NCBI RefSeq assembly: GCF_009901565.1
Contig: NZ_WXEW01000005.1
Span: forward strand, 124,001 to 188,000
DNA: 64,000 nucleotides
Origin: Herbidospora solisilvae
GTDB lineage: Bacteria > Actinomycetota > Actinomycetes > Streptosporangiales > Streptosporangiaceae
Direction of reading: 5' to 3'
This document shows, piece after piece, positions 1-7,933 of the stretch; the stretch's first letter is position 1; each line of letters opens with the position of its first letter. Under the pieces are notes generated by a model. That model was not told the origin of the DNA, did no database searches, and worked only from the letters and a program-made list of their open reading frames with translations. A program made the position numbers and the translations under genes.

Positions 1-2
1 CG

Positions 3-1352
3 CAACCCGCGTCGTTCCGCAAGGCCACCGCCACGCTCATCGCGCTGCTCGGGGTGTCCTACGTCGTGGGCTTCCTGCTGACGATCTTCTTCCCGGGCGA
101 CCTGATGCGGTCGGCCCGCGCGATCTGGGTGCTCAGCCGGGTGCTCGGCGGGGTGATCGAGGTCGAGGACTACGGCCATCCGCCGGCCTGGGTCGCGTTC
201 CTGATCGGGCTGATGAGCGCCGTCGCGCTGCTGGTGGCGTTCGGCGTGCTGTTCCGGTCGCAGCGGCAGCGGGCCGTGCTCGCGCCCGGCGACGAGGAGC
301 GGCTCCGGGCGCTGCTGGGCGAACGCGACTCGCTGGCCTACTTCGCCACCCGGCGCGACCGCAGCGTCATCTTCTCGCCGAGCGGCAAGGCCGCGGTGTC
401 GTTCCGGGTGGTCAACGGGGTCACCCTCGCGGGCGGCGACCCGCTGGGCGACCCCGAGGCGTGGGACCACGCGATCAAGGCGTGGATCGGCCAGGCCCGC
501 GAGTTCGGCTGGACCCCGGCCGCCATCGGCTGCGGCGCCGAAGGGGCCAGGGCCTACCAGCGGGCCGGCCTGAAGGTGCTCGAACTCGGCGACGAGGCCG
601 TCATCGAGGTCAAGAGGTTCAGCCTGCAGGGCCGGGAGATGCGCGGCGTCCGCCAGGCGGCCAACCGGGTCGAACGGGCCGGCTACCAGCTCCGGGTCCG
701 CCGCCACGGCGACATCGCCCCCGAGGAGATGCGGCTGATCAGCCGGCGCGCCGACGCCTGGCGCGACACCGAGACCGAACGCGGGTTCTCGATGGCCCTC
801 GGCCGTCTCGGCGACCCGCTCGACGCGAACTGCGTGCTGGTCGAGAGCCTCAGCAGGGACGGGGACGAGGCGGCGCTGTTGTCGTTCGTGCCGTGGGGCG
901 AGCGGGGGCTCTCGCTCGACCTGATGCGCCGTGACCGGACGGCGGAGAACGGCCTGGTCGAGTTCATGGTCGCCGGGCTGGTCAGGAACGCCGGCTGGCT
1001 CGGGGTCGAACGGGTCTCGCTCAACTTCGCGGTCTTCCGGTCGGCCTTCGAGGAGGGCGCGAGGATGGGCGCCGGCCCGGTGATCCGGGCCTGGCGGCGC
1101 ACCTTGTTGTTCCTGTCACGCTGGTGGCAGCTCGAAGCGCTCTACCGGGCCAACGTGAAGTATCACCCCGAGTGGGTGCCCCGCTTCCTCGCGTACGGGG
1201 ACACCCGCGACCTCGTCAGGGTGGGCATCGCCTCGGCCATCGCCGAAGGCTTCTTCAAGCCGCCGACGCTGCCCCGGATGCTCAGCTCTGCACGAACACC
1301 GACCGCCAGTTCGGCTGCTCCAGGTAGCGACGCAGCTCGACCAGGCCGCTGA
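3..1352 (+). CDS. Phosphatidylglycerol lysyltransferase-like (DUF2156) membrane protein, 5' end cut off
   Basis: The reading frame is open to the window edge, so the N-terminus is missing; the GTG at 54 is internal. The visible part begins with two hydrophobic segments (about residues 10-30 and 65-85), followed by a cytosolic GNAT-like DUF2156 domain like the C-terminal half of MprF/LysX. That domain moves an aminoacyl group from aminoacyl-tRNA to phosphatidylglycerol and lowers envelope charge. Typical stretches are the GGDPLGD turn and the RQAANRVERAGY region, where tRNA and lipid headgroup bind in relatives. There is no C-terminal lysyl-tRNA synthetase domain, so it is not the fused LysX form. 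The last 71 bp overlap the oppositely transcribed SRPBCC gene and encode a Ser/Ala-rich tail. Family fairly sure; amino acid specificity unknown. Confidence 0.8.
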   Translation, partial: QPASFRKATATLIALLGVSYVVGFLLTIFFPGDLMRSARAIWVLSRVLGGVIEVEDYGHPPAWVAFLIGLMSAVALLVAFGVLFRSQRQRAVLAPGDEERLRALLGERDSLAYFATRRDRSVIFSPSGKAAVSFRVVNGVTLAGGDPLGDPEAWDHAIKAWIGQAREFGWTPAAIGCGAEGARAYQRAGLKVLELGDEAVIEVKRFSLQGREMRGVRQAANRVERAGYQLRVRRHGDIAPEEMRLISRRADAWRDTETERGFSMALGRLGDPLDANCVLVESLSRDGDEAALLSFVPWGERGLSLDLMRRDRTAENGLVEFMVAGLVRNAGWLGVERVSLNFAVFRSAFEEGARMGAGPVIRAWRRTLLFLSRWWQLEALYRANVKYHPEWVPRFLAYGDTRDLVRVGIASAIAEGFFKPPTLPRMLSSARTPTASSAAPGSDAARPGR

Positions 1353-2124
1353 GCCAGCCGGCCCACCCGGCGTAGGGGGGCTGGGCCGCGTCGAACCCGC
1401 TCGTCACGAACGTCAGGGTGGTCCTGCCGCCGGAGCCCTCGAGCTCCCAGCTCGTCACCATGTTGCCCCAGTCGATCGTCGACGCGGTCGGCTCCAGCGT
1501 GACGATCTTCGCCGCGTAGTCGCCGGCCGCCTCGAAGCCGCCCATCGCGAACCGGCCGCCGACCTCGGGCTCGATCTCGATCGGGTAGCCGAACCACGCG
1601 GTGGCCTGCGCGGAGTCGGTCAGCGCGGTGTAGACGCGGTCGGCCGGGGCGTCGATCTCCAGCGTGGCGGAGAACGCGCCGACCTTGGCCGTGTAGTCGA
1701 CCTTCGGGCCGAGCGTGCGGCCCTCGACGTGGTCGGCCAGGTTGCCGAGCGCCAGCGCCCAGAAGGTCTCCAGTGCGGCGAGCGGGCTCGGGCTGCCCGA
1801 GAAGACGAGCGAGCGGTCGAAGTGGGACTGGACCACCGCGACCACGGTCTCCCCGTCGGTCTCGGTGAGCCGGATCTCGGTCGTGGTCTCGGTGCCGTCG
1901 AGCGTCCAGGCGAACTTGATCAGGTCGTCGGCGACCTCCAGCACACGCTGGTGGGGAGCGTCGCCGTCCAGGGTGTGGCGGCCCCAGAAGTCGTACCGCT
2001 CGGGCAGGTCGACCTCGGCGTGCTCGGCGAACCAGACGCGCAGCTCGGCGGGGTCGGTCAGGGCGTGGAACACGGTCTTGAGCGGGGCCTGGATCCGGAC
2101 GGCCGTGAGGGGGGACTGGGTCAT
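1282..2124 (-). CDS. Tandem SRPBCC (AHSA1-type) domain protein
   Basis: This 280-residue protein contains two copies of the activator of Hsp90 ATPase homolog 1 (AHSA1)/START-like fold. Copy one covers about residues 1-140 and opens with the usual TAVRIQAPLKTVFHALTDP; copy two covers about 145-275 and opens with LEIDAPADRVYTALTD. Proteins of this class bind small hydrophobic ligands in a helix-grip cavity; the ligand is unknown. Its ATG overlaps the stop of the upstream HTH gene as ATGA, so the two are translationally coupled. A winged-helix regulator followed by an AHSA1 protein is a recurrent actinobacterial operon. The 3' end overlaps the lysyltransferase gene tail-to-tail. Confidence 0.85.
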   Translation of the reverse strand: MTQSPLTAVRIQAPLKTVFHALTDPAELRVWFAEHAEVDLPERYDFWGRHTLDGDAPHQRVLEVADDLIKFAWTLDGTETTTEIRLTETDGETVVAVVQSHFDRSLVFSGSPSPLAALETFWALALGNLADHVEGRTLGPKVDYTAKVGAFSATLEIDAPADRVYTALTDSAQATAWFGYPIEIEPEVGGRFAMGGFEAAGDYAAKIVTLEPTASTIDWGNMVTSWELEGSGGRTTLTFVTSGFDAAQPPYAGWAGWLSGLVELRRYLEQPNWRSVFVQS

Positions 2125-2681
2125 GACTCTTCTCCTTGCTGGTTCGGGTAACAGGCCACGACGAGCTTGAAAGGGTCGCCTTCAGCACCGCCGTACTTCG
2201 TGAACAGTCGTTGCAGGGTTTCCTGGAGCTCGGCCAGGAACTCCGGCCGTCGCTCCGTCGGGACGCGGATGTCGCCCGAGACGCCGATCGACGGCAGCTC
2301 GGGGACCGATCGGTCGAGTGCGGCGATGTCGGCCTGGACCTCTTCGACCAGGTCGAGGAGGTGGCCCAGGCTCAGCTCGTCGCGGGCCCGGCCCAGGCCG
2401 ATGTGGCCGACGAGCCGGGGTGAAAGCCAGTAGGAGCGGGCGGTGGCCTGGTAGATGCCCTCGGAGATGCCGCGCACCTTCCGTTCGGACACCTGCTCGA
2501 CCAGCCCGGCCTCCACCAGGCGTTTCACGTGGTAGTAGACCCGCTGCGGGGTCTGCGCCAAGATCGCGCCCACTTCGCCGCAGGTGCGCGGCTCGGCGAG
2601 CTGCCGCAGCACGTCGATGCGCTGTGGCTTGAGCAGGGCCTCGGCCTGCTCGATCTGTTCCAGGTACAGGACGTCTCTCAT
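2121..2681 (-). CDS. ArsR-type winged-helix transcriptional regulator
   Basis: Start chosen at the ATG giving MRDVLYLEQIEQAEALLKP. The frame is open far upstream, but that extension is Pro/Gly/Arg/Asp-rich and non-coding in character. The 186-residue product has an N-terminal winged helix (about residues 10-90) with the recognition stretch TPQRVYYHVKRLVEAGLV, typical of ArsR-like HTH proteins. The C-terminal half is predicted helical and probably dimerises or senses a ligand; no metal-binding Cys motif is visible. It is first in a two-gene operon with the SRPBCC protein and probably controls it and itself. The DNA just upstream (2682-2765) is AT-rich for this genome and should hold divergent promoters for this gene and the EamA exporter. 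Confidence 0.85.
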   Translation of the reverse strand: MRDVLYLEQIEQAEALLKPQRIDVLRQLAEPRTCGEVGAILAQTPQRVYYHVKRLVEAGLVEQVSERKVRGISEGIYQATARSYWLSPRLVGHIGLGRARDELSLGHLLDLVEEVQADIAALDRSVPELPSIGVSGDIRVPTERRPEFLAELQETLQRLFTKYGGAEGDPFKLVVACYPNQQGEES

Positions 2682-2765
2682 CGCAAAAATAAGTTTGTAC
2701 GTAAAAAACTCCCTTGTCAATGGGGCGCGAAACCGTGATGCGGAGCGAGAGGGTGTCCCCCTAAA

Positions 2766-3644
2766 GTGCCCACCGTGGAACAAACCGACCGCAAAGCGCT
2801 CATCGCCGCGGGGGTGACCGTGGTGCTCTGGGCGTCCGCGTTCGTCGCCATCAGGCACGCCGTGCTCTCGTACTCCCCCGGAGCCCTCGCCCTCGGGCGG
2901 ATGCTCGCCGGATCGCTGACCCTCCTGGTCATCCTGCTGGCCCGGCGCGAAGGGCTGCCCCCACGTGCGGCCTGGCCGGGGATCGTCGTCTCCGGCGTGC
3001 TCTGGTTCGGGATCTACATGATCGCCCTCAACTGGGGCGAGCAGGAGGTCGACGCCGGGACGGCCGCCATGGTCGTCAACATCGGGCCGATCATCATCGC
3101 CCTGCTGTCGGGGCTGTTCCTCGGCGAGGGGTTCCCACGTCGCCTGCTCATCGGCATGGCCGTGTCGTTCACCGGCGCGGTCGTGGTCGGCTACTCCATG
3201 TCGGAGGGCGGCGGGGCCTCGGTGCTCGGTGTGGCGCTCTGTGTGGTGGCCGCGCTGACCTGGGCGATCGCGACGATCGTGCAGAAACCCGCGCTGCGGC
3301 ACGCCTCCGCGCTCCAGGTGACCACCTTCGGCTGCCTCATCGGCGCGGTCACCTGCCTGCCGTTCGCCGGGCAGCTCATCGGCCAGGCCGCCGACGCGCC
3401 GCTGTCGGCCACGCTGAACCTGGTCTACCTCGGCGTTTTCCCAACGGCGTTGGCCTTCACGACCTGGGCTTACGCCCTGGCGCGGACGACGGCGGGGAAG
3501 ATGGGCGCCACCACCTACGTGGTGCCGGCGATCGTGATCGTGATGGCCTGGGTGGTCCTGGGGGAGACCCCGACCTGGCTGGCCCTGGCGGGCGGCGCGC
3601 TCTGCCTGGCCGGTGTGGCCGTCTCCCGGCGGAGAACGGCCTGA
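2766..3644 (+). CDS. EamA/DMT-family transporter
   Basis: A 292-residue integral membrane protein with ten predicted helices arranged as two EamA repeats (about residues 8-140 and 150-288). The second repeat carries the usual AFTTWAYALARTTAG and PAIVIVMAWVVLGE segments. Members of the drug/metabolite transporter superfamily export amino acids, purines or other small metabolites; the substrate cannot be read from sequence. The GTG at 2766 is the first plausible start and leaves a short cytoplasmic leader before helix one; the GTG at 2775 is an alternative. It is divergent from the ArsR-type gene and may be under its control. Confidence 0.88.
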   Translation: MPTVEQTDRKALIAAGVTVVLWASAFVAIRHAVLSYSPGALALGRMLAGSLTLLVILLARREGLPPRAAWPGIVVSGVLWFGIYMIALNWGEQEVDAGTAAMVVNIGPIIIALLSGLFLGEGFPRRLLIGMAVSFTGAVVVGYSMSEGGGASVLGVALCVVAALTWAIATIVQKPALRHASALQVTTFGCLIGAVTCLPFAGQLIGQAADAPLSATLNLVYLGVFPTALAFTTWAYALARTTAGKMGATTYVVPAIVIVMAWVVLGETPTWLALAGGALCLAGVAVSRRRTA

Positions 3645-3654
3645 TCATCTCTCT

Positions 3655-3679
3655 GTCGCGAGTGAATTTCTCACGCGAC
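3655..3679. terminator. Candidate bidirectional terminator hairpin
   Basis: GTCGCG (3655-3660) pairs with CGCGAC (3674-3679); the arms continue inward with two mismatches around a small AT-rich loop. It lies between two convergent genes and overlaps the last codons of the minus-strand gene. There is no U-run, as is common in high-GC actinomycetes. Confidence 0.4.
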
Positions 3680-4312
3680 GGAATGCGTGATCGTGCCCGA
3701 ATAAGAACCCGCGACCGCCGATGACGGAACTCTGACAATTACTGTCGGATTCCACGCGACCGTGGTGTTTCCCACCGCCAGAGTCACGCTGAACGCCGTG
3801 TGCGTGCCCGTGAGGGCGATCGCGTTCGCGGCGGTGAGCTGGCCCGGAGTGAACACACCCGTGCCCGATACGGTGGTCGCCGGGCCCGACCAGTAGGAGA
3901 TGTTGGGCCTGGAGATCGTGGACGTGTTGCCGCCGACCGTGGTCGTGAAGTTGGTCGTGCTCACCGTGGCCGTGTAGCTGACCTGGACCGCCGAGCCACG
4001 GGTGTCGGCGACGGTGACCGTGCCGAGCTGGGCCGACAACTGGCCTCCGATGGTGGTGCTGCCGAGCGCTCTGGACGTGGGAACGGTGATGGCAAGACCG
4101 GCGTTGGCCGCCCGTTTCGCCGAACCTTCCCGCCATCTGCCGGACTCTCGACGGGGTGCCGGGCGTGCCGGGGACGGCGGGCCACTTCGGGTCGACTCCT
4201 CCTGAGTGGCGACCAGGACGCCGCCCATGGTCCCGCCCTCTCCGCCTTCCTCCGCCACGGCGGGGGCGGCCGTCACGACGGCGGCGACCACGGTTAGCAG
4301 GACCGCCGTCAC
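3671..4312 (-). CDS. Secreted beta-rich protein, WxL-like, third gene of a surface operon
   Basis: Start set at the GTG 8 bp after the stop of the preceding gene. It gives a clear signal peptide (VTAVLLTVVAAVVTAAPAVA) and a 213-residue precursor; the frame upstream of this point has no signal-like features. After a Gly/Ser/Arg-rich segment, about residues 60-213 are Thr/Val/Ser-rich beta structure. They are homologous by eye to the first gene of the operon: both end in the pattern NTTVAWNP or NNTVTWNP, then VP or IPNSAVAG, then the final THSVA. That tail resembles the C-terminal half of WxL wall-binding domains, though the canonical WxL tripeptides are not clear. Inferred role: extracellular, cell-wall-associated partner of the DUF916-like protein. 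Confidence 0.7.
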   Translation of the reverse strand: MTAVLLTVVAAVVTAAPAVAEEGGEGGTMGGVLVATQEESTRSGPPSPARPAPRRESGRWREGSAKRAANAGLAITVPTSRALGSTTIGGQLSAQLGTVTVADTRGSAVQVSYTATVSTTNFTTTVGGNTSTISRPNISYWSGPATTVSGTGVFTPGQLTAANAIALTGTHTAFSVTLAVGNTTVAWNPTVIVRVPSSAVAGSYSGTITHSVA

Positions 4313-4320
4313 GCGTGGTC

Positions 4321-5271
4321 TCAGGGTGTCCTCCGGGCCCGTCGCCAGATGAGGTAACCACCGCCCGTCACGGTGAGCGCCCCCGCTGCGACGAGCAGGG
4401 CGGTCGTCGAGGGAAAGCCGGTGCTGCTCTGTTTCACGACGGCCGTCGTGTCGCGGGCGACGGGGAACGTCACCGTCCCACTCGCGGTTCTGGTGGTACG
4501 TCCGCTCGTCAGCTCCAGGTCCGCCTTCCACGGCCCCATGGGCAGCGAGGGATCGAGGAGGACCTCGACCTGCCCCACGTCCTGGGGCGCCAAGGTCACG
4601 CCGCTGGTCACCGGGAACGGTCCGGCCGACGTGCCGCCGGGGCCCTCCGAGAGCCGCAGTTCACCACTCATGTCGACGGCCCGCCGGCCGGTGTTGGTGA
4701 CCTGCGCATCCAGGCGCGGCTTCCCCGCCGGGTCGCGGCTCGCCCAGATCTTGTCGACGCGGAAGTCGGTCGGCGGTTCGCCGCCGGTCCCGACGTCGAG
4801 GTAGACACGGATGCCCACCCGGTTGTTGACCTGGACGTTGTGTTGCCCGGTCGCCGAGGAGCGGGCCTCGGCCCACATGACGGCGTACCGCTCGCCCTTC
4901 CAGGCGGTCCGGGGCACGCGGATGGTGGCCTTGAGCATTCGTTCGCCGCCTGGAGGCAGCGTCACGGCCGGGTGGTCGAACGAGATCCACGACGACAACT
5001 CGTTGCGCGTCTGTTCCGGCAGGAAGCCGAACTTCTTCTGCCTGATCTCGGCCCCGGCCGCGTACAACCACAATGTCTGGGGTCTCGCGGAGGTGTTGTT
5101 CACGGCGAACCGCCGGTGGATCACGGTCCCCGGCTTCACGTGGTCGACGATGTAGGCCCGCGCGCGTGGATCGTCGGCCCTGTCCTCTGGCGCCTCGACG
5201 AGCCGGATCCCGATCAGCCCCTCCGGCTTCGCGTCCGCCCGGCCGGTCAGGGCGGGGAGGGCGAGCAGCAC
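4321..5271 (-). CDS. DUF916-like (WxL-interacting) membrane-anchored surface protein
   Basis: The mature protein is an extracellular beta-sandwich tandem followed by one C-terminal membrane helix (FPSTTALLVAAGALTVTGGGYLIW region) and a short basic tail RRARRTP. This is the architecture of WxL-interacting proteins (DUF916/DUF3324), with a peptidoglycan- or WxL-binding ectodomain held at the membrane. The annotated GTG at 5271 leaves a 14-residue leader with no basic n-region. The same frame runs open upstream to an ATT at 5325 and would encode a full signal peptide (residues such as HRILIAPLL directly before), but no ATG, GTG or TTG lies there. Either the true start is a rare ATT or CTG coupled to the upstream stop at 5312, or the short leader suffices. 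It is the middle gene of three, flanked by two related secreted beta proteins. Confidence 0.75.
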   Translation of the reverse strand: MLLALPALTGRADAKPEGLIGIRLVEAPEDRADDPRARAYIVDHVKPGTVIHRRFAVNNTSARPQTLWLYAAGAEIRQKKFGFLPEQTRNELSSWISFDHPAVTLPPGGERMLKATIRVPRTAWKGERYAVMWAEARSSATGQHNVQVNNRVGIRVYLDVGTGGEPPTDFRVDKIWASRDPAGKPRLDAQVTNTGRRAVDMSGELRLSEGPGGTSAGPFPVTSGVTLAPQDVGQVEVLLDPSLPMGPWKADLELTSGRTTRTASGTVTFPVARDTTAVVKQSSTGFPSTTALLVAAGALTVTGGGYLIWRRARRTP

Positions 5272-5311
5272 CAGGAGAGGCGCGATCAGGATCCGATGGA
5301 AAGCGGCGCGG

Positions 5312-5845
5312 TCACGCGACCGAATGGGTCACCGTCCCCGTGTACGTGCCGGCGACCGCGGAGTTCGGGATGGTGACGCGAAGGGTCGGGTTCCAGGTGA
5401 CCGTGTTGTTGCCGACCAGCGCGGCCGCGGTGAACGCCGTGACCTGGCCGGTGAGCGGCGCGGCCAGCTGCACGGTGAGCTGGCCGGGTGCGAAGGTGCC
5501 GACGCCGCTGGTCGCGGTGGCCGCGCCCGACGCGTAGGCGGCGTCGGCCTTCGGGATCGTCTCGTTCGCGGTGCCGCCACCTGTGGTGAAATCGGTCGAG
5601 GTGACACCGGCGGTCCACGAGCCGAGCAGCGTGCCGCGCAGGTCGGTGACCGTGACCGGGCCGATCGTGCCCTGAAGGGTGGTGTCCGAGGCGCTGTTGC
5701 CCAAGTTGATGCTCGCCGGGGCGCTGATGGTGAGCGCGCCGCCCTGGATCGTGAAGGTCACAGTGGTGTCGGCGGCCTGCGCCGGGGCAACGGAACCGAT
5801 CAGCAGCGCCATGGCCATGCCGATCACATATTTGAGAAGCCGCAT
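5312..5845 (-). CDS. Secreted beta-rich protein, WxL-like, first gene of a surface operon
   Basis: This 177-residue precursor has a clean signal peptide (MRLLKYVIGMAMALLIGSVAPAQA) and then a Thr/Ala/Gly/Val-rich domain without cysteines, predicted to be all beta. Segments such as GPVTVTDLRGT, GQLTVQLAAPLTG and NNTVTWNPTLRVTIPNSAVAG align by eye with the third gene of the operon, so the two look like paralogues around a common membrane-anchored partner. It resembles actinobacterial small secreted proteins adjacent to DUF916-type proteins. The WxL name is structural analogy, not a verified domain hit. The promoter should lie in 5846-5982. Confidence 0.7.
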   Translation of the reverse strand: MRLLKYVIGMAMALLIGSVAPAQAADTTVTFTIQGGALTISAPASINLGNSASDTTLQGTIGPVTVTDLRGTLLGSWTAGVTSTDFTTGGGTANETIPKADAAYASGAATATSGVGTFAPGQLTVQLAAPLTGQVTAFTAAALVGNNTVTWNPTLRVTIPNSAVAGTYTGTVTHSVA

Positions 5846-5982
5846 CGGTCATCCTCACATCGCCCGGAAACACCGGGTTGCGAACAAGTCAGCGCGAGCG
5901 TAGATCGCTGACGAGCCGCCCCCGGCGCTCCGCGCGCAGGTCAGAGGAGATCTTGACCATCCGCTGGGTCACCGCAGGGTGG

Positions 5983-6939
5983 TCACCCTGTAGTGAGCTC
6001 GGGCAGCACCTTCGCGCCGAACGTCTCGATGAACCGGGTCTGCTCCTTGCCCACGTGGTGCAGGTAGACCTCGTCGAATCCGGCGTCGGCGTACCCGCGC
6101 AGCCAGTCGGCGTGCCGCGAGGTGTCGGCGGACACGAAGACCGACTTGGCGACCTCCTCGGGGGTGACGAACCGGGCCACGCTGTCGAACATCTCCATGG
6201 TGTCGAAGTCCCAGCTCCCGGGCGGGCCGACCACGTTCGACCGCCACTGGTCGTGCGCGGTCGCGAGGGCCTCCTCCTCACTCGGCGCCCAGCTCAGATG
6301 CACCTGTACGGCCGCCGGCCCCCGCCCGCCCGCCTCGCGGTAGGCGTCCAGGACCTCCTTCGACTTGGGGCTGTTCACCGTGATCAGCCCGTCGGCCCAC
6401 TCCGCGACCCACCTGGCGGTCTCCACACTGACCGCCGCGCCGATCAGCTTCGGCGGCTCCGCCGGGAGCGACCACACCCTGGCCCGGTCGACGGTGACGA
6501 GCCCGTCGTGGGTGACCTCCTCGCCGTTCAGCAGGGCCCTGATCACGTCGACGCACTCGCGCAGCCGCTGCTGCCGGATTTCCTTGCGCGGCCACCGGTC
6601 ACCGGTGACGTGCTCGTTCGACGCCTCGCCGGAGCCGAGCGCGGCCCAGAAACGGCCCGGGAACATCGCCGCGAGCGTCCCGATCGCCTGCGCGACGATC
6701 GCCGGGTGGTAACGCTGGCCGGGCGCGTTCACCACGCCGAACCGCAACGTGGTGGCCTGCAGCGCGGCGCCCAGCCATGACCACGCGAACCCCGACTCGC
6801 CCTGCCGGGCGCTCCAGGGCGCGATGTGGTCGGAGCACATCGCCATCGCGAAGCCGGCCTCGTCGGCGAGGCGGACGGCGTCCAGAAGATCACTGGGGGA
6901 AACCTGCTCATGGGAGGCGTGAAAGCCATAGATCGCCAT
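5983..6939 (-). CDS. LLM-class flavin-dependent oxidoreductase (TIGR03885-like)
   Basis: A 318-residue TIM-barrel protein of the luciferase-like monooxygenase superfamily. It starts MAIYGFHASHEQ and contains the SDHIAPW segment after strand two, RFWAALGSGEASNEHVTG at the cofactor site and SVETARWVAEWADGLIT near the C-terminus. The pattern matches the subgroup described as probable non-F420 flavin oxidoreductases, so FMN rather than F420 is the better guess. The substrate is unknown. It is a single gene, divergent from the secreted protein at 7006 across 66 bp. Confidence 0.85.
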   Translation of the reverse strand: MAIYGFHASHEQVSPSDLLDAVRLADEAGFAMAMCSDHIAPWSARQGESGFAWSWLGAALQATTLRFGVVNAPGQRYHPAIVAQAIGTLAAMFPGRFWAALGSGEASNEHVTGDRWPRKEIRQQRLRECVDVIRALLNGEEVTHDGLVTVDRARVWSLPAEPPKLIGAAVSVETARWVAEWADGLITVNSPKSKEVLDAYREAGGRGPAAVQVHLSWAPSEEEALATAHDQWRSNVVGPPGSWDFDTMEMFDSVARFVTPEEVAKSVFVSADTSRHADWLRGYADAGFDEVYLHHVGKEQTRFIETFGAKVLPELTTG

Positions 6940-7005
6940 GCCTATCGACTACCCCGGCAAGTCATCCGCTATCGGGCGTAAAGCGGGCAGCTCTATGGTG
7001 GGCGC

Positions 7006-7632
7006 ATGTCCTCAAGATCACTGTTGACCGGCGCCGCGTTGACCGCGACCGCCCTGCTCACCGTCGCGGCCCCGGCCGCCCAGGCGGCGGCACCCGCCCC
7101 CGCCACCGTCGCGAAGAACGTGTTCAAGGGCTTCGTCGCGAAGGACAGGAAGGCGATGCTGAAGTGGGCCGCCCCCGACGCGGTCGACAAGCTCCTCAAG
7201 TACAAGTTCCGCACCCCCGACAAGTTCGCCGGCTGCACGGCCGCTGGAACGTGCCGATACGTCCACACGAGCGTGAAGGTGCCGGGCGACCTCAACGGCA
7301 TCCTCATGGTCGTCAAGGGCTCCCGGGTGACCGCGGTCTACACCTCGCAGCACGTCACCTCGCCGTCGACGGTCGCGAAGACCTTCTACCGGTACTGGCA
7401 GCTCGGCGCCAAGACCCGCGCCCGCGAGATCGCCACCGCCGGGGCCATCAAGACCCGCTTCGCGGTCAAGTACGACCCGACCGGCGTGCCCTACCACAGG
7501 CAGGGCTGCTCCAAGGAGACGAAGGGCTACAGCTGCGCCTACTCCTACGAGGGCGGCGCCATGTTCCTGCACGTGCGGGGCACGAAGGCGGCCGGCTACT
7601 ACGTGAACTCCGTGAGTTACATCGCCGACTGA
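7006..7632 (+). CDS. Secreted protein with two internal repeats, function unknown
   Basis: A 208-residue precursor with an Ala-rich signal peptide ending near residue 28. The mature part is an internal duplication. About residues 33-118 and 121-206 each begin with TVAK plus an aromatic helix, continue through an Ala/Lys-rich segment (KAMLKWAAPDAV versus AREIATAGAI), and then carry a pair of cysteines (77 and 83; 168 and 177) before beta strands. The paired cysteines suggest one disulfide per repeat. No family was recognised. The shape (two small alpha+beta domains outside the cell) resembles ligand- or peptidoglycan-binding modules. It is followed by a terminator-like hairpin. Confidence 0.8.
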   Translation: MSSRSLLTGAALTATALLTVAAPAAQAAAPAPATVAKNVFKGFVAKDRKAMLKWAAPDAVDKLLKYKFRTPDKFAGCTAAGTCRYVHTSVKVPGDLNGILMVVKGSRVTAVYTSQHVTSPSTVAKTFYRYWQLGAKTRAREIATAGAIKTRFAVKYDPTGVPYHRQGCSKETKGYSCAYSYEGGAMFLHVRGTKAAGYYVNSVSYIAD

Positions 7633-7643
7633 AAAGGCATATA

Positions 7644-7667
7644 GGTCCCGTCTCGGCCGACGGGACC
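7644..7667 (+). terminator. Terminator-like hairpin
   Basis: GGTCCCGTC (7644-7652) and GACGGGACC (7659-7667) form a perfect 9-bp stem with a 6-nt loop, 12 bp after the stop of the secreted protein. A second small inverted repeat (GACCC and GGGTC, about 7675-7689) follows. Confidence 0.6.
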
Positions 7668-7731
7668 ATGCACAGACCCGGTTTGGGTCGGCACGCTGGG
7701 TGTCCGGCAACTCTCCCGAAAGGGGAGTCCC

Positions 7732-7917
7732 ATGGACACGCTCATGCCCGTCCTGTTCATCCTCGCCGTGATCCTCCTCGTGTACGGCGCGGCGCAACGC
7801 AACCCGCTCAGGAAGTGCCCTCGCTGCGGAGGCAAGGGCACTCTCCCGTCGAGTGTGTTCGAAGGCCGCTACCGGATCTGCCCCCGCTGCGACCGCAAGG
7901 GCGAGATCGGCGGCTAG
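7732..7917 (+). CDS. Small membrane protein with a zinc-ribbon/DnaJ-like tail
   Basis: A 61-residue protein with a strong ribosome site (AGGGGAG). Residues 5-20 form one hydrophobic helix. The cytosolic tail carries two CPRC knuckles, Cys29-Cys32 (followed by GGKG) and Cys50-Cys53, the spacing of a DnaJ-type CxxCxGxG zinc finger. It probably binds one zinc ion at the inner membrane face. The family and partner are unknown. Confidence 0.75.
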   Translation: MDTLMPVLFILAVILLVYGAAQRNPLRKCPRCGGKGTLPSSVFEGRYRICPRCDRKGEIGG

Positions 7918-7933
7918 CGAACCTCGTCCCTCG

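Noticed and set aside
5983..6939. Calling the luciferase-like enzyme F420-dependent
   Set aside because: The sequence pattern fits the subgroup thought to use another flavin; F420 binding cannot be shown from sequence alone.
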